64,000 nucleotides of DNA from Flavobacterium sp. NRK1 (GCF_024054175.1 NZ_JAMXLA010000001.1:1643930-1707929); one strand, 5' to 3'. Positions 17,201-26,411 are shown, counted from the first letter of the stretch. Notes: generated by a model from the letters alone, not told the origin. Numbers and translations: made by a program.

Positions 17201-19106
17201 TTTCTGGAATAGTATGCAGGAGGAAGCCCAAGGTCAGCTTAACAAAAAAATAAAAGCTTCGGGCAGTGTTTTGGCTATATTTCCGGATAGCAGGGAATTT
17301 AATTATATAATTAACGAGGTTGCTGCCAGGGTATCTGAATTTTTGGAAGGCAATTTTGCTGCTAAAAACAGTACTGTAAATGCTGCTGATATTGCTAATT
17401 ATATTTTTGAAGAACTTAGGGATAACGATGCTTTTGTTGTAAGCAATAAGGCACTACAACTTTCGGAAAGCTTCTTAAAAATGCTTGAAAGCAAAGGAGC
17501 CGGAATAGTTTTCAGACAAAGTATTGATAATTCTAATAATACCAAAGATACTATACAACTGGCTATACAGTGGGTCTCTTCGTTTCTTGCGCAGGCAGGG
17601 CAACTTCAAAATACAGAATATTTATATGAGGTAGTGGCATTGTTGTTATACAGGCGTGAGTCGGCTGAGAAGGTAATAAGTATTGAGCCCTATGAGACAA
17701 TTACAGGGCTTGCAGGATCTCATCCTACAATTGCAGATGGTAATTATGAATTTAACTATCATACATTTACGGGTTTGCTTAAAAATTATTTTAATACTGA
17801 GGTTCCTGCATTTGAAAAATTCACGAGTGAGCGCCATCACTTAACGCAGAAGCTAAAATCAGATTTAAGGCTTAATGAATTTATGCCTAAAGTATTGACT
17901 TCTTTTGTGCGAAATAAGCTTATAGATCAGGTGTATTTACCATTGTTTGGCGATAATCTTGCTAAGCAATTGGGTAGTGCCGGAGAAAGCCGCAGAACAG
18001 ACCGATCTGGTATGTTATTGCTGGTATCGCCGCCGGGGTATGGTAAAACCACCCTGATGGAATATCTCGCAAACAGGCTTGGGCTGGTATTTATGAAAAT
18101 TAACGGGCCGGCGATAGGGCATGAAGTTACATCGGTAGATCCAATGTCTGCAAATAATGCTGCTGCAAGAGAAGAGCTTAAAAAACTTAACCTTGCGCTT
18201 GAAATGGGTAATAATGTAATGTTATACCTGGATGATATACAGCACTGTAGTCCTGAGTTTTTACAAAAATTCATATCGCTTGCCGATGGTACCCGAAAAA
18301 TAGAAGGTATATATAACGGCCAGGCTAAAACCTACGACATGAAATCTAAAAAATTCTGTGTTGTTATGGCTGGTAACCCTTATACAGAGACGGGTGAAAA
18401 ATTCCGTATTCCTGATATGCTTGCCAATCGAGCCGATATTTATAATCTGGGCGATGTAATAGGCAATACCAGTGAAATGTTTGAACTGAGCCTTATTGAA
18501 AATGCACTTACTTCTAACCCGGTATTGTCGCAATTGGCATCTAAAAATATGGATGACCTGTATCCGTTAATTACAATGGCTGAAACAGGGCAAAAAGACG
18601 GACTGGAATTAAAAGGCAATCATACAAAACAGGATATTGAAACCTATCTGTCGATATTGAGTAAAGTGGTTAAAGTGCGAAGTGTGGTTTTAAAAGCTAA
18701 TGCTGCTTATATAGCTTCGGCAGCTATGGAAGATGCTTACCGCACAGAACCACCGTTCAGACTTCAGGGCTCTTACCGTGATATGAATAAACTTGTCGCT
18801 AAAATAGTGCCTGTAATGAATGATGAAGAAATACAAACACTCTTGTTATCTCATTACCAAAATGAAACACAGACACTAACAAGTGCGGCAGAAGCAAATC
18901 TTTTAAAATACAAGGAAATGACAGGAATGCTCTCTGATGCTGAGGTTGAGCGATGGAATACTATTAAAGAAACCTTCCTTAAAAATAATAAACTAAAAGG
19001 ATTTGGAAATAAAAATGAAATGGCTCAGGTAATTTCGCAAATGATGGAGTTTACTGACCATATTGAAGCTATAAAGGAAATTCTAAGGCAAGGACTTAAT
19101 AAGTAA
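14256..19106 (+). CDS. Very large AAA ATPase with DUF3686-like and coiled-coil regions (annotated in relatives as DNA repair ATPase)
   Basis: 1616 residues. Residues ~1-460 form a beta-rich region probably matching DUF3686. Residues ~480-860 are mainly coiled coil. An alpha-helical region leads to a C-terminal AAA module: Walker A SPPGYGKTT near residue 1258, Walker B NVMLYLDDI near 1322, and a sensor-1-like CVVMAGNPYTETG around 1370. The name DNA repair ATPase in databases has little support; the linkage here to PspA, YbjN, YqiJ and flotillin suggests work on membrane-associated PspA polymers, as Vps4 does for ESCRT-III. That role is inference. It is the last gene of the operon. Confidence 0.85.
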   Translation: MSTLEGGTYEIIRGRLETQKNDLLGRLQKLNEARKGVFGSIETKLIANNRIITENNCIPYDIVCVDGKCIFGYNVHFGLRTDIKTEDVFSIYVYEDGEFKQEGLDLIADETFLTDFYNLYKYYRDTEFRKFFVSGNYLHMVFQISERVSDIKTFKWLIKDGKLIYQDNRSDNEYRFPRQHDFNWQETTREMQKYGKHPHVSILDKVFVETVGGTLTIKIEDNTATGKGIYEEDVIHPDQTLDDGNFQYADLGNLIALQIKPFQEEARYFIYNHKLQQVKKIDSLSTSAILLPDQHGLIFSNGYYLQTGEYKVFENSLQNLLFQERIASPNGEDFMYVFYEEASGQYVLMSYNLITQVVTTPIICNGFTILKNGELCYFRAEAEQTKNHLVQIWQTPFIKGDIMPSQHKDSFIYKVGNKDIVKAMADGQYIVTLLNKNDDYDGLYADLTRLAQNILDSYYWINSTDTFELNLPLTEIKNTANAAIDEFEKVVQLRQNAKKITEEVQQKAESLFIKIKSSPLDDIDAFVSDLAGLRSLRGEVVSLREVRYVDEEFITELEAEIVAQTETISQNCVQFLMDEKALVPYHKRVEEKQKDLEGITTVAEARKLEDEVNSITGDLEMLIDIVSNLKIDDTSQSTHIINTISLIFSTLNRLKAEIKNKIASLGGKEAKADFAAQIKLIDQSIVNALDRAVTPEKTEELLNKISVQLEDLEARFADYEEFTVSIIEKREEIYTAFEAKKNSLIEARNKKAVAIENASERILKNVSSKALTLNSIEEINGYFAADLMIAKLRDLVAQLIELEDTGKAEAIETQLKSAREDALRKLKDKQDLYEDGENIIRFGKHKFAVNKQPLDLTIVYKDGKLNYHLTGTDFYQELKDNTLLASKKYWNQDLVSENEEIYRSAFLAYKIFSMHSPGSLYNLTDEDLQALVTEETSKNYTEGYIKGVHDADAFKILKVLVAKHNNLGLLHYNPAIRAFAQFFWNSMQEEAQGQLNKKIKASGSVLAIFPDSREFNYIINEVAARVSEFLEGNFAAKNSTVNAADIANYIFEELRDNDAFVVSNKALQLSESFLKMLESKGAGIVFRQSIDNSNNTKDTIQLAIQWVSSFLAQAGQLQNTEYLYEVVALLLYRRESAEKVISIEPYETITGLAGSHPTIADGNYEFNYHTFTGLLKNYFNTEVPAFEKFTSERHHLTQKLKSDLRLNEFMPKVLTSFVRNKLIDQVYLPLFGDNLAKQLGSAGESRRTDRSGMLLLVSPPGYGKTTLMEYLANRLGLVFMKINGPAIGHEVTSVDPMSANNAAAREELKKLNLALEMGNNVMLYLDDIQHCSPEFLQKFISLADGTRKIEGIYNGQAKTYDMKSKKFCVVMAGNPYTETGEKFRIPDMLANRADIYNLGDVIGNTSEMFELSLIENALTSNPVLSQLASKNMDDLYPLITMAETGQKDGLELKGNHTKQDIETYLSILSKVVKVRSVVLKANAAYIASAAMEDAYRTEPPFRLQGSYRDMNKLVAKIVPVMNDEEIQTLLLSHYQNETQTLTSAAEANLLKYKEMTGMLSDAEVERWNTIKETFLKNNKLKGFGNKNEMAQVISQMMEFTDHIEAIKEILRQGLNK

Positions 19107-19193
19107 TTATAAAAAGGAAAGGCTCTCTTATAATGGGATTTTAAGAATTTAATGAATTAATCTCTAACAGTTGCATAATTAATTTGGTATAAA

Positions 19194-19220
19194 AAAAACC
19201 ACCCATTTGGGTGGTTTATA
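19194..19220. terminator. Bidirectional terminator
   Basis: AAAACCACCC-ATTT-GGGTGGTTT with flanking A run, between the convergent ATPase and Omp28-like genes. Confidence 0.85.
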
Positions 19221-19238
19221 CAAAGTAAAACGAAATTT

Positions 19239-20291
19239 TTATAAAAGTTCAAGTTCCTGTGTAATGCCTGGAGCTGCTTTTCTGATGTTTACAACTCTTC
19301 CTGTTTCATCTATTACAAAAGCAACAAATTCTACGTTTTCGATATTGGAAACATTGACAGGAACCGGAATACTAAATGATTTTGTATATGTATTACCTAT
19401 TATTGTTTGGTTAGTATCAATAGTTTCTCCGGTCATAGTAGTTGGACAGGCTCTTAATACATGATTATGTTCATATCCTACAAGAATATCACCCTCATAA
19501 TATGATGTATAGTTATGTTGATCATAGATAAGTCCATTTTCAAGTACATATACCACCAGCTTAAGATTATTATTGAAATCTTTACCAAACATAACGTTTA
19601 CATCCATAGTGATGGTGCCGTTTGCAATAGATGAGGTCATAGCAACACCAAGCTTAGGATTTTCACCCTGAGTAAGCGCTATAGCCTGGCTTATATTGTC
19701 AGGCTCAGGAAAGTTCCATTGGATATTCCTGTTAAGGTATCCTTTGGGGTAGCCAGGTGAAAGACCTGCTGCTTTTTCAAAAGCTGCAGTATCAAATGTA
19801 TAAGGATCGTAACCCGTATCATTAGGGTTAGTACCCGGACCATGAATAGCTACTGCAATAGCATCCTCGGTTTGATTGTGAACCAGTTCTATAGCATGCG
19901 CTACTCTTGGGCACCAACCACACCATACACCTGTGTAATCTTCCATCAGCATTCTTTTCCTGAAGTTTATACCGGAACCATCGTGATAGTTTATCATTAA
20001 CGGAGCAGACGTTACAGACTTATAAACAGCAGTCACTTCGAAATTTCCAACAACATCTGATGTAAATGTATTGTCATCAATTTTGACGCCATCTACATAA
20101 AATTCAGTATCCTCTGTAAGTAAATCACCTTTGCTGTTCTTTACCGTAAAAATAACAGGCTCACCTATTACCTGTACAGAAGTATCAGCCGTAAGACTGA
20201 TGTTTTGCTGTGACTCCAGTATTTCATAGTCAGAAGAGCAGCCAGTAATAACCAACAGGGCCGCAACTATCAGGATTAAATTCTTTTTCAT
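19239..20291 (-). CDS. Omp28-related lipoprotein with thioredoxin-like CGWC site
   Basis: 350 residues. A lipoprotein signal ends ITG-C at residue 18. Residues ~30-100 form an Ig-like beta domain. The thioredoxin-like part has DYTGVWCGWCPRVAHAIE with Cys124 and Cys127, and a C-terminal beta domain follows. This arrangement is that of Omp28-related outer-membrane proteins of Bacteroidota. The CGWC pair suggests redox activity outside the cytoplasm. Two similarly exported proteins lie directly upstream on the same strand. Confidence 0.85.
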   Translation of the reverse strand: MKKNLILIVAALLVITGCSSDYEILESQQNISLTADTSVQVIGEPVIFTVKNSKGDLLTEDTEFYVDGVKIDDNTFTSDVVGNFEVTAVYKSVTSAPLMINYHDGSGINFRKRMLMEDYTGVWCGWCPRVAHAIELVHNQTEDAIAVAIHGPGTNPNDTGYDPYTFDTAAFEKAAGLSPGYPKGYLNRNIQWNFPEPDNISQAIALTQGENPKLGVAMTSSIANGTITMDVNVMFGKDFNNNLKLVVYVLENGLIYDQHNYTSYYEGDILVGYEHNHVLRACPTTMTGETIDTNQTIIGNTYTKSFSIPVPVNVSNIENVEFVAFVIDETGRVVNIRKAAPGITQELELL

Positions 20292-20331
20292 TTTATTATA
20301 AGCTTACATCAGTAATTTTTACTAACATGTA

Positions 20332-21072
20332 TTAATTTTTAACGATCTTTATCTGAGCCGTTTTATTTTCTACTGTAGTGAATTTTGCAAAGTAAACACC
20401 AGCCGCAACAGTTGAAAGGTCTATTGACTGTGAACCTGTAGTAACATCAACATTTTTTATTATCTGACCATTAATGTTAACAATTTGCAGTTTCGCATTT
20501 AGGTTTGTAGTAATATCTAACGTATTTTTTACTATTGTATTGTTTATCGAAATCCCCATTCTTTGTAAAGAGGCGAAATCACTGGTTGTTGCAGCAGGAT
20601 CATATTTGTAAGTGAATGTGATAAGTGGTTCACCTATTTCATCACCGGCAGCATCAACCTGTATAATTCCTAATTTATAAGTTATTGGTTGTCCTGCTAC
20701 ATCTGCCACAGTTTCGCTATTGTAAAAGTAATTAGTTGGTCCCGCATCTTGCTGTGGTGCTACAGTAATACCTGTAAGCTGAGCAGGAGCTGTTGTACCA
20801 TTAGGAGCATCAAAATAACAGTTAGGGCCAAAACAGAACTGTACATTTGATCCGTCATCATTATTGCCTGTTTCAATCATCTTTAGTTTTATGTTGATGG
20901 TTGCATCAGACACATTTATTATCTGGAAATGCATTTTTGCCTGCTCTCCTGTAGTAGTATATGTGTAAACACCTTCGTTTTCAAGCTGTATATCGTTATC
21001 ATATACTTCTATTACTTGTGCCTGTGCAAAAGCGCTAAGGAAAAGTGCAGCTGCTAAAATAATCTTTTTCAT
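20332..21072 (-). CDS. Exported protein with T9SS type A sorting domain
   Basis: 246 residues. An N-terminal signal peptide (MKKIILAAALFLSAFAQAQ) is followed by a beta-sandwich-like region with one Cys pair (FCFGPNCYF). The C-terminal ~75 residues (LQRMGISINNTIVKNTLDIT... GVYFAKFTTVENKTAQIKIV) form a type IX secretion sorting domain. It is therefore exported across the outer membrane and probably surface-attached or released. Function unknown. It lies between two thioredoxin-fold genes on the same strand, 40 bp from the Omp28-like gene. Confidence 0.85.
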   Translation of the reverse strand: MKKIILAAALFLSAFAQAQVIEVYDNDIQLENEGVYTYTTTGEQAKMHFQIINVSDATINIKLKMIETGNNDDGSNVQFCFGPNCYFDAPNGTTAPAQLTGITVAPQQDAGPTNYFYNSETVADVAGQPITYKLGIIQVDAAGDEIGEPLITFTYKYDPAATTSDFASLQRMGISINNTIVKNTLDITTNLNAKLQIVNINGQIIKNVDVTTGSQSIDLSTVAAGVYFAKFTTVENKTAQIKIVKN

Positions 21073-21102
21073 TTTATTTGAATTTAACTTAATGTATGCA
21101 TT

Positions 21103-21146
21103 TATTAAAAAAGCTATCGGAAACAGTGAGACTGCTTCCGATAGCG
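21103..21146 (-). terminator. Terminator of the T9SS thioredoxin-like gene
   Basis: GCTATCGGAA...TTCCGATAGC is a 10-bp stem, and on the minus strand it is followed by a T tract. It separates the 519-residue protein gene from the 246-residue one. Confidence 0.85.
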
Positions 21147-21180
21147 CTATATTAAATAACTGTTTTAAATAGCGTTTAGA

Positions 21181-22740
21181 CTATTTGATGATCAGTTTTT
21201 CTACTCTCTCGCCAGATGCACCATTGATTTTGGCAATGTACATACCTGTCTGAAGTCCGCTAAGGTTAATAGAACCACCATTCTCAATACCTTTAGCAGT
21301 ATGAACTGTTTTTCCTGTAATATCTACAACTGTAACATCAATAGTTTCCTGAGTGTTAAAGTTAAAAATACCAGTTGATGGGTTAGGGTAAATTGCAAAT
21401 GATGAAGTTTCAAATGTATCATTCCCGAGTACTCCGTTTTCTTTAAATGTAGCATCCTGCCAGAATTGCTGACCGATATTACCATCATTTTCAAATAATA
21501 CAGTTCCATCAGCTGAAGTTATTTTTACACCGTGCTCAACATCTGGTCCTGATTCGTTAGTAACCCATCCGTCACCATAGCTATCCTGAAGAACTACACC
21601 AAGACAAGTATCCGGAGTAACTGCACTTATTGTTGTAAAATCAATAGTGTAGTTTAAAGTTTTTTCTTTGTATGTAGGACTATTAGTGTAAGTTGGCGTT
21701 TGCCAAGCGATCATAGCATCACCGTCTTCATTATAATAAATGATATACAGTTTCATTTCAGCCGGATATTCATCTGTATGTAATACTACGTTTACATTTG
21801 CAGAAGATTCAACTGCAGCATTAGGAATTACAGCATATTCTTCAGAAATATTATTTTCAGGCATTGTATTAAGTGCAGCAGCACCATTTACCTGAGTAAG
21901 TACTGCCTGGTATGTAGCTGTACCATCTGCCTCAACTCCGTCGAAAGTAATTTCTCCATACTCAAATGCCTGAAGATCAAGTCCGCTGAATGTTTGTGTA
22001 GCTACAACTTCGCCGTTTTGCTTAAGCTGTGCTTCTACACTGGTAACATCATGGCCAAATCCTTGTACATAAGCACTTACAGCAAGGGTTTCATCACAAG
22101 ACCTTAGTGGAGCAGCTTCAATAGCTCCCCAATTGTCCAAACCTACCATTTCAGAACCTCTGGCTTCATTAATAGCAGCAACCATGTTTGCCATCGTATC
22201 TCTCTCTAAGTTTGTAACTTTACCAAGTTCTCCTGGTGTTCCGCTTGGAGTTATTATATAAAGAGATGGGAAAGCTTCAAGTCCATAGTCTGCAGCAGCA
22301 GTATCGTTATTGATTACAGGATATGGTGTGCCTGCAAGCCAGTCACCTTGAGAAGGTCCACGCTCAGGGTAACCTCCTTCAGGGGGTAAACTTTGTCCGT
22401 CTAATTCAAGTACATTTGTGCTTGGGTCAGCCTCAATAAATATTACCACAAGTTCATCACTACCTTCAGGTCCATATGCAGCATGAAGGTTTTCAAGAGT
22501 ATGTGATAGGTGGAATGACCAACAAGGGCCACACCATGCAGCAGACATGTCTACAACAACAGTTTTTCCGGCATCAAGATAAGTCTGAAGAGAAATTTCT
22601 TCGCCATATGTTACCTGATCTCCATCAATTGAAACTATTCGGTTTCCCGAAAATTGTGGTGCATCAGCGCCATCTGCAATTTGCGCATTTGCAGCAAAGG
22701 CTCCTAGTAGCATCACTCCTAATAGTAATCTTTTTTTCAT
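21181..22740 (-). CDS. Secreted thioredoxin-like protein with T9SS type A sorting domain
   Basis: 519 residues. The signal peptide ends near AFAANAQ (residue 20). Residues ~25-190 are a TlpA/thioredoxin-like domain with SAAWCGPCW (Cys70, Cys73). Beta domains follow, and from about residue 445 a sorting domain (IYPNPSTGIFNFNTQ ... GMYIAKINGASGERVEKLII). The product should carry an oxidoreductase or disulfide-type domain to the cell surface. It is divergent from another TlpA-like gene across a 336-bp gap. Confidence 0.88.
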   Translation of the reverse strand: MKKRLLLGVMLLGAFAANAQIADGADAPQFSGNRIVSIDGDQVTYGEEISLQTYLDAGKTVVVDMSAAWCGPCWSFHLSHTLENLHAAYGPEGSDELVVIFIEADPSTNVLELDGQSLPPEGGYPERGPSQGDWLAGTPYPVINNDTAAADYGLEAFPSLYIITPSGTPGELGKVTNLERDTMANMVAAINEARGSEMVGLDNWGAIEAAPLRSCDETLAVSAYVQGFGHDVTSVEAQLKQNGEVVATQTFSGLDLQAFEYGEITFDGVEADGTATYQAVLTQVNGAAALNTMPENNISEEYAVIPNAAVESSANVNVVLHTDEYPAEMKLYIIYYNEDGDAMIAWQTPTYTNSPTYKEKTLNYTIDFTTISAVTPDTCLGVVLQDSYGDGWVTNESGPDVEHGVKITSADGTVLFENDGNIGQQFWQDATFKENGVLGNDTFETSSFAIYPNPSTGIFNFNTQETIDVTVVDITGKTVHTAKGIENGGSINLSGLQTGMYIAKINGASGERVEKLIIK

Positions 22741-23076
22741 AATTTAAATAAGTATAGTTGTTATTTTATCTCGATTTAATTAAGTCATTATGAGTTAAGC
22801 ATATATAAACTTAAAGTAAATTTTTGTCGAAATTATGCAAAAAAATGACATCACAAAATTTTTTTCGAAAATCATGCGAAAAAACAGTGTTAAATGTAGT
22901 TTTTTTTGATAATTCTACCAAATCTATAGAGTTTTAACCGTGTAAAATGCAACTTTTTTTGCCTATTCTGTTATTCTTTTCAATTTTTAACCTATCGGAC
23001 GGGTGTTGGCAGTTAAAATTTTTTTAATATTGCCCTCTCAACTGCAATTGCAGTTTTTAAGATAAAAATTTTTTAT
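22741..23076. promoter_or_regulatory. Divergent intergenic region with a perfect palindrome
   Basis: No gene is seen in these 336 bases. They must hold promoters for the divergent thioredoxin-like genes. A TAATATTG (23025-23032) preceded by TTGG is only a weak match to the Bacteroidota promoter. AACTGCAATTGCAGTT (23040-23055) is a perfect 16-base palindrome, possibly an operator or a leader hairpin for the plus-strand gene. Confidence 0.35.
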
Positions 23077-23553
23077 ATGAAAAATCTTGCTTTACTGTTT
23101 TTATTTCTTACAGTTTCTGCTTACGCACAAAAAGAAATGCCTTCTGTTACCCTTAAGTCGGTAAATAATAAAGTTGTTAATGTAAAAAATGACTTTGCAG
23201 AAAAGGATAAGCTTTATGTATTTACATTTTGGGCTACATGGTGTGTGCCTTGTATCAATGAACTGGATGCTATTAATGAAAATTATGCAAAATGGTCTAA
23301 AGAACTTAATATGGAAGTAATAGCTGTTTCTATAGATGACAGCCGTACGCAAAAAAGGGTAAAACCTTTACTTAACGGAAAAAAATGGCCATATACTGTA
23401 TTACTTGACACTAATCAGGATCTTAAAAGAGCTTTAGCTATTGCTAACCCGCCATATACTGTTGTTGTAAAAAACAGAAAAGTTGTTTATGTACATAATG
23501 GTTACAGTCAGGGAGCTGAAAAAGAACTATATAACAAACTGAAGGAACTGTAG
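23077..23553 (+). CDS. TlpA-family thioredoxin-like protein
   Basis: 158 residues with a signal peptide (MKNLALLFLFLTVSAYAQ). The thioredoxin fold has FWATWCVPCINELDAI (Cys56, Cys59) and a typical Pro-containing strand (IANPPYTVVVKN). Lengths and motifs fit exported TlpA-like disulfide reductases. It ends 4 bp before the DUF6029-like gene, so the two are one transcription unit. Confidence 0.9.
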   Translation: MKNLALLFLFLTVSAYAQKEMPSVTLKSVNNKVVNVKNDFAEKDKLYVFTFWATWCVPCINELDAINENYAKWSKELNMEVIAVSIDDSRTQKRVKPLLNGKKWPYTVLLDTNQDLKRALAIANPPYTVVVKNRKVVYVHNGYSQGAEKELYNKLKEL

Positions 23554-23557
23554 ATTA

Positions 23558-25255
23558 ATGAAAAAATTACTTTTATTACTGCTTCCTTTAGCCGCCGGCT
23601 CTTTATATGCTCAGGAAAATGATACTATAGAAAAAAAAGACTATGGTAGAATATATGGTGGTTTTGAATCTAATGCACAATGGTATTTAAATGATAAAGG
23701 CAGAGGACTTAACCATCCTGAAGATCCTGTACGTTCAAATAATTACCTTCTTTTAAATTATCAGTTAAAAGGCTTCTCTGCCGGAATTCAGGTAGAAGCT
23801 TATGAACCTAATGCACTTTTAAATTATAACCCCGGATTTAAAGGCACTAATATAGGAACTTATTATGCATCCTATAAAACAAGTAAACTTGAGCTTACTG
23901 CTGGATATTTTTATGAACAATTTGGCAGCGGTATGCTTTTACGTGCATGGGAAGACCGTGCTTTAGGTATTAATACTGCCCTTCGTGGTGGAAGAATTGT
24001 TTTCAGGCCAAATGATAACATAAGGCTGACAGCTTTATACGGAAGACAACGTACCGGCTTTGATGTTTCGCATGGTGATATATATGGTTTTGATTCAGAC
24101 TTTAACTTAAGTACTTTATTTAAATTTGAGGAAAGTGATCTTTCTTTTGGTGCAAGCTATGTAGGAAGATATGAAAAAATTGATCTGCCTGATCCTCAGT
24201 TTGATGAACTTACAAATATGTTTGCCGGTAGATTCAACTTCATTCATAATTCTTTTTATGTTTCAGGAGAATATAATTATAAGCAGAAAGACGGCGTACT
24301 TACTACTCAAAATGAGTTAACAAATGATTTCGTTAAACCGGGCAATGCTGTATTGCTTAACTTAGGATATTCTAAAGAAGGACTTGGCATAGATGCTACT
24401 TTCCGCAGAATGGAAAATATGAAGGTGCTTTCTGAAAGAGTTCCTACATCAACAGGTGACGGACTTACAACAAGCTTGAATTTTAATGATAAAGTATTAA
24501 ACTTTACACCGGCTCTAACAAAGCAACATCACTCTAACCTGGCCAATATATATGTTTTCCAGGCACAGAGCAAAGTGGATTATATTGATCCGGTTAGAAT
24601 GAAAGCAGGTGAAACAGGCGGACAAATTGATATTTTTTATGATTTTGCAAAAGAAACTGCACTAGGAGGAAAATACGGGACTAAAATAGCACTTAACATG
24701 TCTAGCTGGTATAATCTGGCAGGAAGTTACAGAGCCGTTCCTGCTGATTATGATACTAAGTTTTTTGGAGTGGGTGAAAAGTATTTTTCAGACTATAATC
24801 TTGAAATTAAAAAGAGGCTTTCCGATAAATGGCTTACAGGATTTTACTATATTAATCAGTTCTATAATAAAGAATGGTTAGAAGGCGGCGAAAAAGTAAA
24901 AACCAATATTGTTACGGGAGAGGCTACTTATAATTTTGCTGCAAATAAATCAATTCGTGTTGAAGCTGAGCATATGTGGGCCGATGCTGACAAGAAAAAC
25001 TGGGCAGGAGGTACCGTAGAGCTGAATCTTAATGATAAATATTCTCTTTATGTATGGGATATTTATAATTATGGGAATGATGACAGTAGTAAACAAACCC
25101 ATTATTATAATTTGGGAGGAGCCTATCGTATAGGTGCTACTCGTATTGCTGCGAATTACGGAAGACAGCGAGGAGGTCTTGTTTGTGTAGGCGGTGTATG
25201 TCGCTTTGTACCTGAAAGTACAGGTTTTACTTTAAACATCAGTACAGCATTCTAA
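23558..25255 (+). CDS. DUF6029-like outer-membrane beta-barrel protein
   Basis: 565 residues. A signal peptide (MKKLLLLLLPLAAGSLYAQ) is followed by alternating aromatic beta strands through to a C-terminal GFTLNISTAF, typical of an outer-membrane barrel end. The sequence (YGGFESNAQWYLND ... FYEQFGSGMLLRAWEDRALG) matches what I recall of the DUF6029 family that accompanies TlpA/Omp28 genes in Flavobacteriia. Function unknown; probably co-expressed with the TlpA-like gene. Confidence 0.8.
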   Translation: MKKLLLLLLPLAAGSLYAQENDTIEKKDYGRIYGGFESNAQWYLNDKGRGLNHPEDPVRSNNYLLLNYQLKGFSAGIQVEAYEPNALLNYNPGFKGTNIGTYYASYKTSKLELTAGYFYEQFGSGMLLRAWEDRALGINTALRGGRIVFRPNDNIRLTALYGRQRTGFDVSHGDIYGFDSDFNLSTLFKFEESDLSFGASYVGRYEKIDLPDPQFDELTNMFAGRFNFIHNSFYVSGEYNYKQKDGVLTTQNELTNDFVKPGNAVLLNLGYSKEGLGIDATFRRMENMKVLSERVPTSTGDGLTTSLNFNDKVLNFTPALTKQHHSNLANIYVFQAQSKVDYIDPVRMKAGETGGQIDIFYDFAKETALGGKYGTKIALNMSSWYNLAGSYRAVPADYDTKFFGVGEKYFSDYNLEIKKRLSDKWLTGFYYINQFYNKEWLEGGEKVKTNIVTGEATYNFAANKSIRVEAEHMWADADKKNWAGGTVELNLNDKYSLYVWDIYNYGNDDSSKQTHYYNLGGAYRIGATRIAANYGRQRGGLVCVGGVCRFVPESTGFTLNISTAF

Positions 25256-25289
25256 AATAAGAATTACCAAAGATTATTATATATTTATA

Positions 25290-25325
25290 TAAAAGCCCTG
25301 TGATTATAATCACAGGGCTTTTTGT
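25290..25325 (+). terminator. Rho-independent terminator
   Basis: AAAAGCCCTGTGATT-ATAATCACAGGGCTTTTTG is a long perfect stem with a T tract, after the barrel gene. Confidence 0.93.
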
Positions 25326-25430
25326 TTATTTTAATAAAGGTTTATTTGATATTAATGTAGTCTTTTTGACTATAAGTTGTTTTAAAAAGAAAACTTATCT
25401 ATTTTTAGCAATTGAAAACAAACTATTCTA

Positions 25431-26411
25431 ATGGAAAACTATCCTAAAATTATACGCTGGGGCATTATAGGCTGTGGTGATGTTACGGAGCGCAAGAGCG
25501 GACCTGCCTATCAAAAAACAGAAGGATTTGAATTGCATGCGGTGATGCGTCGTGACGCACACAAAGCTGCCGATTATGCCAAAAGGCATAATGTGCCTAA
25601 ATTCTACAGCGATGCGGATGCTCTTATAAATGACCCTGAAATAGATGCTGTATACATTGCTACACCTCCGGATACACATAAGTTATATGCTCTTAAAGTT
25701 GCCGAAGCCGGTAAACCATGTTGTATAGAAAAGCCTATGGCTCCTTCATACCATGAATGTGTTGCTGTTTGCGAGGCTTTTGAGAAAAAGCAATTGCCAT
25801 TATTTGTTGCCTATTACAGACGGTCACTACCGCGGTTTTTACAGGTAAAATCGTGGATTGATGAAGGAAAAATTGGAGAGGTTCGCCATGTTAACTGGTA
25901 TTTAAGTAAAACACCTTCACCAATAGATTTGTTAGGAGAGTATAATTGGCGTACCGATGCTAAAATTGCAAAAGCTGGCTATTTTGATGATCTGGCAAGC
26001 CATGGCCTTGATTTATTTGTTTACCTGTTTGGTAATGCAAAAAAGGTATCTGGTAATAGTCTTAATCAGCAGGGATTGTATTCTGCAAACGATGCGGTTG
26101 TTGCCTCATGGGTACATGAATCGGGCGTTACAGGGACCGGAAGCTGGAATTTTGGTAGTTTTGAAAGAGCCGATAGTGTAACAATAATTGGCAGTGAAGG
26201 TAAAATAGAATTTGCAGTTTTTGATGATGTACCTTTAGTACTTACTACAGCAAATAACAGGAAAGAATTGGAAATACCACATCCTAAAAATATACAGTTG
26301 TATCATGTTAAAAACATGCATGAACATTTAAGAGGTAATGGTCAACATCCGTCTACAGGCCTTACCGGGGCACATACCAGTTGGATAATGGAAAGTATGA
26401 TGGGTATATAA
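25431..26411 (+). CDS. Gfo/Idh/MocA-family NAD(P)-dependent oxidoreductase
   Basis: 326 residues. The Rossmann motif IIGCGDVTERKSGPAYQK lies at residues ~9-26, and the family signature CIEKPMAPS, with the catalytic Lys of EKP, near residue 98. The C-terminal substrate half includes DDLASHGLDLFVYLFG. Such enzymes oxidise or reduce sugars and polyols. It stands alone between terminators, so no substrate can be assigned, although the carbohydrate-use genes downstream make a sugar likely. Confidence 0.9.
   Translation: MENYPKIIRWGIIGCGDVTERKSGPAYQKTEGFELHAVMRRDAHKAADYAKRHNVPKFYSDADALINDPEIDAVYIATPPDTHKLYALKVAEAGKPCCIEKPMAPSYHECVAVCEAFEKKQLPLFVAYYRRSLPRFLQVKSWIDEGKIGEVRHVNWYLSKTPSPIDLLGEYNWRTDAKIAKAGYFDDLASHGLDLFVYLFGNAKKVSGNSLNQQGLYSANDAVVASWVHESGVTGTGSWNFGSFERADSVTIIGSEGKIEFAVFDDVPLVLTTANNRKELEIPHPKNIQLYHVKNMHEHLRGNGQHPSTGLTGAHTSWIMESMMGI

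Noticed and set aside
19207..19464. 85-residue plus-strand ORF at the end of the Omp28-like gene
   Set aside because: It begins inside the terminator hairpin and is antisense to a well-supported coding region.
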